A model generated the notes under the pieces. It was given only the letters and a program-made list of their open reading frames with translations, had not been told where the DNA came from and made no database searches. The position numbers and the translations under genes were made by a program. This document shows positions 26,537 to 40,200 of a stretch of DNA of 64,000 nucleotides, piece by piece (within the stretch, counting starts at the first letter, position 1; every line of letters starts with the position of its first letter). This DNA is from Hygrophila difformis. Taxonomy: Eukaryota; Streptophyta; Magnoliopsida; Lamiales; Acanthaceae. Where the stretch lies: the NCBI GenBank assembly GCA_030278955.1, contig JAOANR010000005.1, forward strand, positions 1,531,431 through 1,595,430. The letters run 5' to 3'.

Positions 26537-26680
26537 GAAAGCAATTAAAATAAAGCAGATAAAATTATTCTAGAAAGCGAATTTAATTTTAATCTAAGAA
26601 AGCAATAAAATTATTCTAAGAAAGCGGTTAAAATTATTCAAAGAAAGCGGTTAAAATTATTCTAAGAAAGCAGATTTAAA
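26537..26680. repeat. AAGAAAGCNNTTAAAATTATTCT tandem repeats in LTR copy C
   Basis: Imperfect repeats of about 21 bases built on GAAAGC and AAATTATTCT. The same array is found in copy D at 42,027-42,146 and, inverted, in copy B at 35,544-35,672. A second shorter AAAGC-rich block (27,090-27,145 and 42,570-42,610) accompanies it. Confidence 0.7.
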
Positions 26681-28709
26681 ATGAGACAGAAGGGACAGGA
26701 AGAAAAGAACAAAGATTGGACAAGATTCAGATGAAACACAGTCAAACTTCCATTTTAATACACAGATCTTAGTTTGGGATAATCCATTCAGTTAGCTAAT
26801 TCTCATGCTCTCTATACCATGTTCCCTTTGACAGACAGGTACTTACAGTAAGAGTTTACATGCTCTTAAGAAAATAAATTCTAAGATACCACAGACGCAT
26901 AACTACCCTTGCAATGGTATGTTATTTATCTGTGGTGGATAAGCAACACCTAACATATCATTAGTTGATATGCCAAGTACTCCTATCATCCCCCATGTCA
27001 CACCTGAAGATTCTAATCAAGTCCTGAACTATCCCTTAACTATCAGTCCTAGTAGCAGTCACACAACTCTCAATACAACCGAGTGACCTCTAACGAAAGC
27101 AGTTAAAAGTGAGCGGTAAAAGAAAGCGGTAAAGAAAGCATTTAAAATCCTATCACTCGGAGGTTTTTGAAAGTCTGACCCTGGTAGTAAAAGAAAGCCC
27201 CCAGTCAGAATGACTGGGTGTGGATCAAGAATTCCCTATTCTCAGTGAACCGCTCGCAGTGTTCACTTCCCGTCGGGTGGTTATGAGATACAAACTAATA
27301 AATTAGTTCGTTCCAGATGCACTCACTCAGGACTAAAAAATAGGCTCTGGCAGAAGAGGATAGCAGTTGAAAGAATACTCAACCCTACCTTAGAAAATAA
27401 CCAAGGCCTATGTATTGTTCCTCTAGAATTATCTAAAACACTGTATTTGAATCCAAGTGGATCCCATCTCGATGTGTTAATTAAGACTAAATTCCCAATA
27501 CAACAATTTTGGAATTGAAAACCATTCCCTAAACAGGTACTAGACTCTCAATTAAAAATACAAATCCTTTCAGTCTAGGTGAGACCTAATCGCTGACTCT
27601 GCTTCTAATTTCCCAAAATCAACCCCCAGTCGGATATGAATTAGTCATAACTGTGGAATTTATCCCTTACTTAGATCCGGATTTTATAAATGAATTTTTA
27701 TTGGAAATTTATTGTGAGACATCTGATTTAAATCAAGACTTCTATGTCCAATGGAAGGATCCCAAAATAATATTGACCACAATATTTACATAATAATATC
27801 ATGCATAATTTTATAAGGAAGTGTAAAATTAAATTAACCCAAAATATAAGGTGGGTTTAGACAGAAGTTGGAACACAAAGATGAAATAGCCGGAGATGAG
27901 AAGAATTTATTTTGGCTAAAAAGATGGCAAAACGATTGGGTGAACTGCAAACATCTGGTGTCCAATTTCCCTCTCATTCGGATGGAATGATTTTTAGACA
28001 GAAAGGAATTCCAAATGACGGTGACCACCGTCATTCAGCTCCCTTTTGTCTGTGAATGGAAGAAAAACCCACATATTTTCTTGCTGTAATAATTCTCAAA
28101 TAATGTTGGTCGACATCATTTAATAATACTACAACTTGAATTCAGGTATGAAATTAAGATAAAGAAAAGAAAGCTGTATCCGGATAGGAGTCAGCTGAGC
28201 AGCTATTATATCCCGGATGGACGAACCGCCAAGGCTTCCACCGACCACTATCCGGACCATGAAAAATAACATCTAGTAATTAATATACAGACCACGAGCT
28301 AGTTTATCCGTGTGGGAATAACCGCCAACATTAGTCTGTTATACCTCTTACTAGCTGTTTCACACAACACAGAAAAGACAAAATAAATAAAAGAAAAATA
28401 TTTTTGGGTCATCTTGTATGAGAGACATTGGTTTCTCATGCAAGGGTATGGAATTAAATCCACAATTGCTCTTTATATCTAAATAATCATCCATTCCATA
28501 ATTAATTAATTAATTACAGTCCGGATTATATACTTAGATCATTAGAGTTTAATTTTTGTAGAAGAATCTTTTAATGGAAATTGAACAAAGTTCTTTATAT
28601 CAAATTAATCATGGGTTGAGATCATTGGATTTCAACCTCAAAATATTAATATAAAGGTTCAATTAATTAATGGGGTGAGATGGAGAATAAAAATTTGGCA
28701 AAAAGGCGC

Positions 28710-29220
28710 CAAGCCTGTCGAGAAACAAGCCTGTCGAGAAACAGAAGTTGTGTCGCGGACCCACGGTCCGCGACAGGAGGATCTCGACAGAGAGGTGGGA
28801 AATAAGAGAAATTGAAATTTTGGAAATTAGGGTTGTCGTGTCGCGGAACAAGGAGTGTGTCGCGGACCATGGGTCCGCGACAGGGGTTCCGCGACACAAG
28901 GTGTGAAAATTCAACAAGGGCATAATTCCTGTCGCGGAATAAGAAGTATGTCGCGGACCATGGGTCCGCGACAGGGGTTCCGCGACAGAGCCCCTTCCAG
29001 AATAAAATTGCAAGTTTTTGGGTCCTTGATCGCTAATCAAGGGTTGTGTCGCGGACCGTGGGTCCGCGACAGGATTGCTTCTCGACCAAGGGGTTTGAAA
29101 AATTTTATAAAAATTTTGGCAGCATAACACCTAATATTGCATTGCAGGGGAGTGCGTTGTGATCCGTGGGATCACAACGGAAAATTACGTTGCAACCCGT
29201 GGGGTTACAACGTGATGCAA
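28710..29220. repeat. Hairpin array in LTR copy C
   Basis: Four perfect hairpins share arms TGTCGCGGACC/GGTCCGCGACA with 3-base loops: 28,751-28,775 (loop CAC), 28,858-28,882 (ATG), 28,949-28,973 (ATG) and 29,047-29,071 (GTG). Two CC-GTG-GG hairpins follow near 29,152-29,215, one with perfect arms CGTTGTGATCC/GGATCACAACG. The arm core GGACC differs from GAGAC and GAACC in copies A and B, yet pairing is kept. A looser array is at 30,180-30,420. Confidence 0.88.
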
Positions 29221-29903
29221 TACAATATGGGTGATGCAATTTTAAATAAATATGCATAAACACTTTATACTATCCCTTTCCAGATCTAATGCACTAAAAA
29301 ATAATAAAAACTAAAACTAAAAATAAATAAATAAACAAAAAGCACTACCTACAAACTGAATAAGAAAACAGAATGATAAATAAAAAAAAAGGGACAAACG
29401 GTGGCAACATGAATACAATAAAAAAAATATAGAACATGCTGACAACTTAAAGTTAAAAATAAAGCATACATCATATCTATCAAGGGATAATATCAAACAC
29501 TCATGCATTCATTAAGCCTAATAAAGCATTAAACCTAACTAAAAATAATAAAAATGGTCAAGTGACTAAAAATACAAAAATAAAGCAATAAATATTATGG
29601 AAGTGATCCATAACAACTTTTTGTGAAACATTTTATCATATAACATCAAAAACCCATGAAATGGTTTAATCACACCCATTAGTTGAATGTTCAAACCTAA
29701 AATACAAAAATATGAAAAACTGGAAGATGTGAACACTAGCCACACTAATTTATTACAGAAATTAAACTAAAACTACACTTAAATCTACATTGCATAAAAA
29801 TAAACTATCTACTCTAAAAGCTACTTGAGAGCACAGTGGTGCCTCAAGAACAAAAATTAAACTACAAGTGTGGCTAGGTTACTGTTCAAAGGGGTTGGGA
29901 GGA

Positions 29904-29913
29904 TATATTTATA
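29904..29913 (-). promoter_or_regulatory. TATA box of LTR copy C
   Basis: The minus strand reads CTCTATAAATATATCC at the position equivalent to the other LTR copies. Confidence 0.6.
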
Positions 29914-31801
29914 GAGTGGTGAAATTAAGCCCTAGGCCCATTCAAGGCCCACCAGTCGCTAAACAATTGAGCCTGTTCGCGGAACAAATCTGGTTCAAGA
30001 CACAATTTTTAGCTCCAGGATGACGCACAGGAGGGGGCGGGAGCTCGAGTCCAGGGGGAAGAGGACGAAAATTTAACACTTGCGGGAGCTGAGGTCCCGG
30101 GAGCTTCCAACGAATTAGGCATGTGGGAATTGGGAATTGGGTGGTCACGTGAGGGGCGTGACTGCTTTTTTTTTCAGTCTGGTCGCGGAGTGTGTGTCGC
30201 GGTCGCGATCCATGTGTCGCGGAACATTGTTCCGCGACACAGATTTTGTGTCTTGATACTCCCAGTCTCTAACCATTTTCTGTCCAGGTCGCGGTGCACC
30301 CGGTCGCGGTCCATGGTATCTCGACCCGGGGTTTGTTTAGCGACACGAATTTTGTGTCTCTAAACATCCCCAGTCCTTAAACAATCTCCCTGTCTCTAAA
30401 CATGGTTCCTCGACCGGATGTGATTTTTCTTTCTCGACAGTCTTTTTGTTTTCTATTTACTCATTTATTTTCTCTCTTTTTTCCTCCTCCCCCATTTTCT
30501 ATCTCGACAGGCTCTTTCTTTCTACTTGTTTTCTTCTTTCTTCTTCATCCTCCATTTTCTTCTTCTCTTCTTGTTTATTTCATCTTCTATTTCGTTTCTT
30601 TTCTTCTTTCACTTTCCACCATTCTCTCTTCTTCTAAAAAAAACTGCATCTCCTCTTTTCGTTCGTTTCTTCTTTTCTTCTATTTAGTCCAGTTTCGACA
30701 GCTCCTTCCTTCCCCATTTCTATTTTCTTTCTCTGTTTTCCTTCTTCTTCTATTTTTCTTTTTCTTCTTTCTCGATTTCTGAATTTTAGGGGGAGCAGCG
30801 GCGAGGAACGGAGGATGAGGTAGGCTGTCGTGGTGGTGGGCAGCGCTGGAATGGTGGTAGGGGCTTTGTCGGAGGGAGAGAGACGCGGGCGGAGATGGAG
30901 GAAAGGATGGTCGCCGGAGTGGTGGAGGATGGGAGATGAATGGCGGGGGTTTCGTCGGAGGTCGGAGGTGATGCTCGGTTGGGGTTTTGAAAATGGACGA
31001 GAGGGGCGGCGGATTTGGAGGTGAAAGGGGGAATTGGTGTTGGGATGAGAGGGGTGGTCGGCGATTGAGGTTGAAGGCTGCTGCTGTGGTGGTGCAGCGA
31101 TGGCTTGGAGGTTGGAAATGGTGAACGGAGGGAGATGGAGGTTGAGGGACGGAATTGGAAGTAGATGGTAGTGGGGATAGGTCGCCGGAGGGGGTGATCG
31201 GAGGCGGCCGCCGGCGGCAGTGGCTAGGCAGTATTGGGGTTAGGGTTTTAGGTTTTGGGCTTAAGTTGGTTTTGTTGGGCTTGCATAATAGTGTAATGAG
31301 CTTCAATGGTTTTGGACTGGACCAAATTAGCTTAAAACACCTGCAATTAATTAAAATTATAAGAGATTAGTGGACCAATTAATTTTTAAATTATAGCAGA
31401 AAACATAAATAAAAATAAATAAACATAAAAACTAAAAATATAAACATCAAAATATAAAATATAAAAATATAATAAATAAGGATATTTGCTCCACTTGATA
31501 TTTTGATTGTGTTCCGTTTAATGGATCCGTGTTCCACCGAACAGATACTACCAAACCATAATTATCAAATGTGGAATTTTTAATATTTTTATCATGTTTT
31601 TGGAATTTTTAATATGAATTTAATAAAAATAACAATATTTTTGTATTTTTCAATACCAGCTTATTATTTATACAAACTTGCATAAATCTGTTAAATTCAA
31701 CTGCTTTCTTATATAAATAAGATCGGAATGCGATCAAATGTCCGTATTAGACACGGAAATAGATTGAAAAATAATGGTCAATTTTGGCCATTATCACATA
31801 C

Positions 31802-32471
31802 CTTTGTTGCGGGCGTCTGGGCGATATGGCTCGAGCGTAATCGAAGAGTATTCAGAGGCAAGGAGAGGACCTGTGCGAGTATTGTAAGGGAGATCAGGTG
31901 GATGGAGATGGCGTTGGCCAGGGCTGCTGGGGGTGGCGGGAGTAAGGAGCGTTCGCCGGTGGTGGTACGCTGGGCGGAGGGAGTTGAGACGAGTGTAATT
32001 ATTCACTCGGATGGAAGCGTCCAGTTGGAGGAGGGGAGAAGCGGGTTTGCCGCGGTGTGTCGAGGGACAGATGGGACCTGGAGAGCTGCGGTCGGGGGGC
32101 AGCTCGGGCGACGAGGCATTCTCGAAGTGGAGGTGTATGGAGTGATGAAGGGTCTCGAGTTGGCGGAGAGCTTGGGGGAGAGATATGTGACGTGCTTTAC
32201 AGATTCGCTGGAGGCAATTAACTTGATCCAGAAGCTAGGCAATTCGAGACATCAACTCTGGCCTCTCATTAAGGATATTCGTCGGCGGAGGGATCAGATG
32301 GCAAGCAGTAGATTTCGACATGTTTTCCGGGAAGGGAACAGAGTGGCGGATGCCCTGGCGAAAGTGGCGATTGGTGAGGAACACTTCTTCACGACGTGGG
32401 CTTTTTCCCCGGATCAGGTGCTTCCACTCCTACATGAAGATCAAGAGGGCAATGGAGTACTTCGCTTATAA
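31802..32471 (+). pseudogene. LINE ORF2, C-terminal RNase H domain
   Basis: This is the continuation of the LINE ORF2 after solo LTR copy C. It holds a plant-type RNase H: GVWAIWLERNRRVF linker, then the acidic residues in IIHSDGSV, EVEVYGVMKGLE, CFTDSLEA and the NRVADALAKVA box, ending VLRL with TAA. About 90 bases of 3' UTR and a poly(A) tail follow. The domain itself looks intact. It joins in frame with the zinc-binding region 5.8 kb upstream once the insertion is removed. Confidence 0.88.
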
Positions 32472-32884
32472 GCAGGGACTGAGACTTTCTCTTATTTTCT
32501 CTTGTCTATTTCTTTTTTTTGTTTTATTCTTTCTAGCAGCCTCGATTGAGGCAATGTTCACCAAAAAAAAATAAATGCATAAACACTTGATCATTATCCC
32601 TTGTTAGATTTAGTGTACTTGTTTTTTTATTTAGTTTGTTACAATTGTTTGTATTAAATTGTTTGTTACTAGTACTAGGCTTTGATTCTCTTTTTATTAT
32701 GTTCCTTTGTAGGTTAGGCTCTTTTTCTTTATTCTGTTCTTCTTTTTTTATTTATTTATTAACTTCTCGTGTCTTTAGTTTTAGGTAGTGTCTTTATTTA
32801 TTTATCTTTATTTTTAGTGCTTTAGATCTAGAAAGGTATGAGATTTGAGTGTTTGTGCATATTAAAAATTCCATTCCCTACATT

Positions 32885-33478
32885 GTATTGCATCACGTTG
32901 TAACCCCACGGGTTGCAACGTAATATTCCCGTTGTAATCCCACGGATCACAACGCACTTTTATGCAATGCAATTTAAGGCGTTATGCTGCCAAAATTTTT
33001 ATAAAATTTTATAAAACTCAGTCGCTAGGCATTCCTGTCGCGAGATCACGTCTCGCGACACACTTTTGAGTCTCGCGACTGGGGACCAAACACTTAGAAA
33101 ATTTTCAGAAAAGCCTCGTGTCGCCAGACCCCTGTCGCGAGACCACGTCTCGCGACACAACTCTTGTTTAGCGACACGAAGCCCAAGTCTTGAAAAATTC
33201 TAAAACTTCACCTGTCGCGAGACCCATGTCGCGAGCCTAGGTTCGCGACACAATTTATGGTCTCAAGTCTGGGTCCTCATCTCTTTTAATTTCCAAAAAT
33301 TCTGACTTCCAACCCCCATGTCGCCAGATCCGTGTCGCGAGACCTCGTCTCGCGACACAATTTTTGTCTAGCGACACGGAAACCCTAAATTTCTAAAAAT
33401 CCAATTTCTTTTATTTCCCACCTCTCATATCGTGAACCTGGGTTCACGACGCAATTTCTGTCTCACGACATGCATGGC
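32885..33478. repeat. Hairpin array in LTR copy B
   Basis: CC-GTG-GG type hairpins at 32,893-32,955, then five TGTCGCG hairpins from 33,034 to 33,455. Perfect arms TGTCGCGAGAC/GTCTCGCGACA occur twice (near 33,140 and 33,335). Others have arms GAGCC/GGTTC and GAACC/GGTTC. Order and spacing of the units match copies A, C and D read in the opposite direction. Confidence 0.85.
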
Positions 33479-36013
33479 ATCCTTTTTGCCAAATTTTTAT
33501 TCTCCATCTCATCTCATTAAATAATTGAACCTTTATATTAATATTTTGAGGCTGAAATCCAATGATCTCAACCCATGATTAATTTGATATAAAGAACTTT
33601 GTTCAATTTCCATTAAAAGACTTTTCTACAAAATTTATCTCTTATGTTTTAAGTATATAATCCGGACTGTAATTAATTAATTATGGAATGAAAGATTGTT
33701 TAAGACATAAAGAGTAATTATGGGATAATTTCCATACCCTTGCATGAGAAACCAATGTCTCTCATACAAGATGACCCAAAAAATATTCTCTTTTATTTAT
33801 TTATATTTGTCTTTTGTTGTGTGAAACAGCTAGTAAGGAATATATCAGACTAATGTTGGCGGGTATTCCCACACGGATAAACTAGCTCGTAGTCTGAATA
33901 TTAATTACTAGTTGTTATTTTGCATGGTCCGGATAGTGGTCGGTGGAAGCCTTGGCGGTTCGTCCATCCGGGATTATAATAGTTGCTCAGCTGACTCCTA
34001 TCCGAATACAGTTTCCTTTTCTTTATCTTATTTTCAAACCTGAATTTTGAGCTGTAATATTATCCAATAGTGTCGATCAACACTGTTTGAATAGTACTAC
34101 AGTGAGAAAATATGTAGGTTTTTCTCTCATTTCACAGATAGTAGAAGTCTTGATGATAGCGATCACTGTCGTTTAAGGTCTTCTGCTGTCTAAAATCATC
34201 TCACCTTAATGATTAGGGAACTGGACCACAGATAACTGCAATCCAATTAACCCTAATTATTTTGTCATCTCTTTAGCCAAAATTCTTCTTATCTCCGGCT
34301 ATTTCATCTCTGTGTTTCACATTCTGTCTAAACCCACCTTATATTTTCGGTTAATTTAATTTTACACTCCCTTATAAAATTATGCATGATATTATTATGT
34401 AAATATTGTGGTCTAATTATTTTGGGATCCTTACCTTGGACATAGAAGTCTTGATTTTAATCAGATGATTCATAATAAATTTCCAACAAAAATTCATTTA
34501 TAAAATCCGGATCTGAGTAAGGGATAAATTCCACAGTTATGACTAATTCATATCCGACTGGAGGTTGATTTTGGGAAATTAGAAGCAGAGTCAGCGATTA
34601 GGTCTCATCTAGACTGAAAGGATCTGTGTTTTAATTGAGAGTCTAGTACTTGTTTAGGGAATGATTTTCAAACATCAATTATTTTCCAAAATCGCTGTGT
34701 GTTGGAAATCTTGTATTAAACATGGCACTGAATCAGAGACCACTTGGACTCAGTAAGGTGTGATGAATAATGCTAGAGGAACAACATATGAGCCTTGGTT
34801 ATTTTCTAAGATAGGGTTGAGTATTCTTTCAACTGCTATCCTCCTCTGCCAAAGCCTATTTTTGAATCCTGAGTGAGTGCATCCGGAACAAACTAATTCA
34901 TTAGTTTGTTTCTTTAGTTTGTATCTCATAACCACCTGGGAGTAGGTAAACACTGCGAGCGGTTTACTGATGTCCAGGAATTCTTGATCTGCATCCGGTC
35001 ATCAAGACTGGGGGCTCTCATTTACTACCAGGGTAACTCTTTTGAAACCTCCGAGTGATAGGATTTTAAATGCTTTCTTTACCGCTTTCTTTTGAATGCT
35101 TTCTTTAGAAGTCACTCAGATGTATTGAAAGTAGTGGAACTGCTACTAGGAATGGGAGTTATGGAATAGTTCAGGCTTGGTTAGAATCTTTGGGTGTGAC
35201 ATGGGGGAATGATAGCAGTACTTGGCATCTCAATAAATGATTTGTCGGGTGTTGCTTGTCCACCACAGGTGACTAACACATTCTTGCAAGGCATTGCAAG
35301 GGGGTTATGAGTTTGTGGTATCTTAGATTTTGTTGACTTAAGAGCATGTAAATTCTGACTGTAAGTACCTGTCTGTTAAAGGGAACATAGTACAGAAAAC
35401 ATGAGAGTTAGCTAACTGAAAGGATTATCCCAAGCTAAGATCTGCGTAACAAAATGGAAGTTTAATTGTGCTTCATCTGAATCTTGTCCAATTTTTATTC
35501 TTTTCTCCCTGTCCATTCTGTCACATTTTAAATCTGCTTTTCTAGATTAATTATAGATAGCCTAGTATATTTTTTACTGCTTTCATAGAATATATTTTAA
35601 TGCTTCCTTAGAATAATTTTAATTGCTTTCTTATAATAATTTTATCTGCTTTATATTATTGCTTTCATAGCTTAGAATTAAATTATGTCAAATAGTTGAT
35701 AATTAAAACACAAACTTGAATCGAGTAACCGAGTGGAAAATCTTATAAAACGACGTAGGCCCTGCTTCCATCGCACATCCTCCAGTGAACGATCCAGTAC
35801 TTACTATAAATACTGCAATGTTTGACTCCGTGCGCTTTCGGGGGCACAATTTCTTAACACGAGTAAATAAAAACGTGACAACCTATAATATATCCCTAAT
35901 CTCAACTCCACCATCATAAATTGGTTTCATTAAATAAAATCAAAACCGGGATTAATTCAGATTATTATACTCTTTTAGAAAATACTCGTGTGGGAAATTT
36001 GTCAAAAGTTTCA

Positions 36014-36257
36014 CCGCCCCCTGCTCCTGCCGGCTTGATTCTCCTTCTTCCCGAGCTTGTTCATTTCTAGCTTCCTCCTCAACCTGTTTAATTACATTAT
36101 TCATTGTATTGTACTTAGTCATTACAGGCTTTGGAAAGTTAAGAACAGGAAAATAAGGATCAACACTAGTTGATACCTCCCCCTCCTCCCTTAAAATATT
36201 TTCAGCTGCAGCTTCTGCTACAATATCCCGGACATTTTCTCTGAGCGCAGAGGCCAT
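36014..36257 (-). pseudogene. LARD ORF3, N-terminal part
   Basis: It begins MASALRENVRDIVAEAAAE at 36257, 12 bases after the ORF2 stop, and is acidic and Glu-rich to QEQGA at the insertion point of LTR copy B. The frame resumes at 22710. It is not recognised by itself; its importance is that it shows the original ORF3 joined to the PF20167-like part. Confidence 0.6.
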
Positions 36258-36268
36258 AGGATGTTCAC

Positions 36269-37237
36269 TTATTGCTCTTTCAAAGTTTTAGCCACTGCTT
36301 CTGGATCAATGGACTCATGTGAGCTTTGTGATTGTTCAGCTTGATGCGATTGGCCTTCTGCTTCTGCCTGCTGAGCTTTTTTCTCTGCTATCCTTCTTCT
36401 TTGCTTTGCTTTTTCAGCCAGGTAGTCCAGGTAGAGAGGATCATCCTTCTTAAATCCAAAGACTGTTCTGAAATCTTCATTTCTTTCCTCGGGAGTCATG
36501 CGTTCATTTTGATTAGATTCTTCTTCTCTGGCGGATGGCCTCACTTCAGGCATTTCATCTAGTTCCATCAGCTCATCATCATCAATGTCCTTGATTGTCT
36601 TAGGCTTGGCAGCTTTCTTAGCCCTCTGCTTCTTTTCTTCCTCCTCTCTTTCAAGCTTTACTTTCTTGAATTTTTCCAGTGATGGGCCCTCCGCTGTTTC
36701 AATTTCTTGTTGCTCATCAGCTTTCTCTTCCACCAATTCGGATAATGAAATCGGGTCCGCTCTTGCCTCAGGTTCGTCATTGCCTCCGATCATGACTTTT
36801 CTCTTCTTTCTCTACCCGGATGCTGGTTCTGGAGCGATGACTGCTTCGATCCTGGCTGTTCCAACAAGTGGATCTATCATTTGAGCCACTTGTGTTGCAT
36901 ATCTGACAGCTTCCGGCTCTGCTCCCTGATTTATGTTTGTTTCGATCTGCTCATTCAGGTTCTGCCTTATTTCTGCCCGTATAGTGTTAGCATCGTGCGC
37001 ACTGGGCCCAGCCCATGTAGTGGGTTCTTTCTTGACTTTTAATCCTTGGCCTGGTACTTCACCCGTGATAACAAGCTCGTCATCTGCTTCCTCAGCTTTC
37101 TTCTCCACTCCAGACCTTCCTGTTTCATTTCCTTGATCAAGTAGTCCGGCTAATGCATCTTCATCTTCCTGCAATTTTCTAGCCAGTTCAGCATCGCGAG
37201 CAATCTACTCCTTCTTCTTGGGGGGTGGTGGCGGCAT
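36269..37237 (-). pseudogene. LARD ORF2, charged protein with two in-frame TAG codons
   Basis: The frame starts MPPPPPKKKE at 37237, 27 bases below the ORF1 stop, and ends KEQ with TAA at 36269. TAG codons lie after KKKE (about 37,205) and at 36812; both would be CAG (Gln) with one C-to-T change. The product is very rich in Glu, Lys and Ala with heptad-like stretches (EREEEEKKQRAKKAAK near 36,640; EKAKQRRRIAEKKAQQ near 36,400). I know no family for it. It could be a separate charged coiled-coil protein, or ORF1-ORF2-ORF3 could once have been a single reading unit. Confidence 0.5.
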
Positions 37238-37263
37238 TATCCCTTTGCCTCTGTCTTTTGGAT

Positions 37264-40200
37264 TTACTGGCTCAGCAATTTTTCTGCAGTTGGCTCTGGC
37301 TCTTTGATTACCACTTTACGTTCTGGAGCCCTTGCCGGTTTTTCTTTATCTGCCAATTTTACCAGTCTCTTCTTTGTTTGCACTTGCTCAGTTTTCTCAG
37401 CGACAACTGGCTGATCCTTAGGCTCAGATTGCTTCTGCTGCTCTCTTGGGGGTAAAGCCGAGGCTTGCACAGTTGGCTGGGTGGGCTGTGGGTTGGCATC
37501 AGGAGGGGGAGTAGAGATATAATTGTCAATAGCAGTGTCTGGGTCTTCCTGGGGTTCCTCCTCTGCCTGTTGCGTTCCAAACAACTGGTGTGCATACCTC
37601 AGATAATCTTGCACGAATACCGGATGTGTGATCCGTACCAGTTTGGATTCCCATGCCTCCTTGATCTGTTTGCAAAACAAGCTTATGATTTTATGGTTGT
37701 AGTGCATGACCTTCGCCTTATTCCCAGTATTTCCGTAATTCAAAGCTTCTTTGTCCATGTCCATGAGGAGTTCGAGAAACGAGGTCCTGTACTGCTCCAT
37801 CATGGTGCTCACCATATCTCTTTCCAAATCTTCCTTCAAGTAGGTCATGTCCTGCGCCTTATCATATTTCAAGTATTCCCCTGCCTCGGCCTTTGTCATC
37901 AATCTGAATTGTCTTGCCTCCTTTTTCAGCACTGACCAGTTCTTGTGTTTGATCTCATGAAGGGCTTTCTCCCTGAGTATTCTGATGTGCTCGGGAAAAT
38001 GAGGATCCACCTTAGTTCTTTTCTCAGTTTCTTCTGCCTGGCCAAATCGTTTATTCACAAATATCGTCTCAAAGTTGTCCTCATCTGGCAGAATTAGCCC
38101 CTTATCCAGTCGTTCTTGCTTGATGAGCCCTCTACCCTTTCCCCACAGATGTGCCAATTGGTGCCATTCGTGCCGAGCAACAGTGATTTCTTGCCTGAAT
38201 TTGTTTACAATTGATGAATCTCTTTCAGCATTAAACTCTTCAATTTTCTTCAACTTGTGGAATAAGTTGTAGCTCAGTTCTCTGTGCCTCCGCTTGGCCT
38301 GGATGGTCACCCATCTTTGTTCCTCCACACCCATGTTATTGAACAAATGTGGGTTCCACATGCAGGGGAAAAGCTTCATGCATCGAAATAGCTCCCTTTC
38401 CCAGCACCCGCTTACATCCAAGGGTTGTTCCACAAACTGCAGTCGCACTTGTGGGTCTATTGGCTGATCGGGAATGAGTATGTCATAGTTCGAGATTGAT
38501 AGTTCAACTGTCCCATTCTCCAAGTGACGCTGCCAGGTGGCTCTGTGTATCCGGAATTTCAGTGTAATCCGTTCCAGATGGACTGCTGGAGTCATTATGG
38601 AGTCATTTGGTGCATGATCCGTCATAAGCTCCCAGAATTTTAACATGTGATAGGAAAAATCCCTTTCGATGTTTGTGAGGACGGTAGATCTCTTTGATGG
38701 TGGAATATTCACGTCCCATCCGGGTCTTAGTTCTAATTCTGCCTCCGTGTTCCGGTCCAATGGGACATTGTATACACTGATCAGGGCATCCCTGAGTTTC
38801 TTAATCTGGGTTCTGTTTGCAGAGGCTTCTATTGCTGCCTGATGTAGAGTGCAATCAGGCAGTCCAAGAGCTGACTTAATCACCTTTTCATTCCTGAAAA
38901 ATATAGAAAGTATTAATTCCAAACCAGTGTTTATATTTTTGAAAATTGGGTTTCAAGTTGAAGAATCAACATCCTCACATTTTGAGCTTTGCTCGAAATG
39001 TGATTTATTTGATTAATACTCAAAACTTTATTATACAGCATTGATTAATTAATAAAATCTAAGTCATTAGGCCTAGAATATTTTTAATGGGCTATTGGGC
39101 CCATAAGGTTTGATTTTTCAATTTTATTAAACAAGTTCGAGGTACTTGTTGAAAGTGGAAAGTGATGAAACGGATGGAATGGATGCTCGAAATTGAAATG
39201 TGCAGTGGAGGCGTGGCGATATGGATTTGCTATTCCCGGACTGCTTGGACTGCATTGGACAGTTAAAACATTCCCAAAAATTTGCAAACACTATTTTTAA
39301 TTTGAAAAGGTTGACTTGATTTTAATAAATGAAAAGTGGGATGTGTGTGGTCCCATTTTGGATTTTTGAAAAGAAAATAGCAGCTGTAGGTGACAAAAAT
39401 ACTGCTATTTTAAGAACTCACACTCTTAGTTCCATTGGGAACCAAAATACACTTGTCAATAATTATTCTACCACTCTTTTTGTCTTTTTGTAAAACAACT
39501 TTTCTGAAAAGTATGTGGTGTGCACTGAACTGCCAAAACACAACAAACACCCACTTTTACAAATTACAGCACACATACACAGATATTACAAACCAAGGAA
39601 AGGCATTAAATGTGTGCATTGGCATGCAAAAAACTTACACCCAGCAAACCAACAACACAGGATCATTCTTTTTCTCCACAAAAACACAAGATCAAACATA
39701 CTAGCATGCTTCCCAACTAGATGAACACAGACATAAGAAAATTTTAACCTGCTCATTTACTCAAAAATTTCTAAGAGCTAAAATACTAATAACATAGTGA
39801 TGTTCCAAACAACATCCCAATGTTCATTAGTTTCCAGATTTCAGGCTTCAAAATTTCATGAGATTAGTCGAAACATTCTAGCACTACTGCTGCATTTATG
39901 AAACTCAAGAAACTCTAGCCGATTTCCTAAAAACCCTAACAGGCTCAAACTAGGCAAAAATGGCAGAAAGATGCCCCCTGTCCAATCCCAACATACTGCC
40001 TGCAAATTCTAACAGCCCTAAGTAATGCCCACACTGATTCGACTATTCCCTCCACAGAAATAAAAATAAAGAAAATAGCTACACCCCTCCTTCCAAATCA
40101 TGATCGGCCAGCACCAACATCAATGGCATATCTCAAATACAGCCTACCCATAACACAAAGAGCCTAAAACCAAACTCTAATAAGCGAAAATGAACACAAT

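Larger units (their letters stand above)
25989..31796 (-). mobile_element. Solo LTR (copy C) inserted in the LINE
   Basis: On the plus strand it reads TGAAACTTTTGAC at 25989 through GGCCATTATCA at 31796, 5,808 bases, so its own orientation is minus. A perfect 5-bp duplication CATAC flanks it (25984-25988 and 31797-31801). Dropping the LTR and one CATAC restores the LINE reading frame exactly. It contains no internal region. Its terminus is the outer type, matching 41507 and 15791. Confidence 0.93.
25177..32571 (+). mobile_element. 5'-truncated LINE (L1-like) inserted in LTR copy B
   Basis: It begins abruptly inside ORF2 at 25177 and ends in a poly(A) run at 32563-32571. The short duplication TAAA flanks it (25173-25176 and 32572-32575; the exact length is blurred by the A tail). 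LTR sequence stops on the left at TTTATTAGATTTAAA and resumes on the right at TAAATGCATAAACAC, matching the continuous order seen in copy C. The LINE is itself split by solo LTR copy C. Confidence 0.88.
22716..36013 (+). mobile_element. Solo LTR (copy B) inserted in ORF3, interrupted by LINE
   Basis: On the plus strand it starts TGATAATGGCC at 22716 and ends GTCAAAAGTTTCA at 36013. It is flanked by a perfect 5-bp duplication CCGCC (22711-22715 and 36014-36018). Removing the LINE (25177-32571 plus one TAAA) leaves about 5.9 kb, like copy C. No internal region accompanies it, so it is a solo LTR. Its right end corresponds to the inner terminus at 41684 of the 5' LTR, not the outer one at 41507. 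ORF3 continues in frame across the insertion once one CCGCC is removed. Confidence 0.9.

Noticed and set aside
30680..31306. 208-codon Pro-rich open frame on the minus strand
   Set aside because: A shadow of the CT-rich U3 part of LTR copy C; no domain and not conserved as protein.
36332..37935. Plus-strand frames of up to 156 codons
   Set aside because: Antisense shadows of LARD ORF1 and ORF2.
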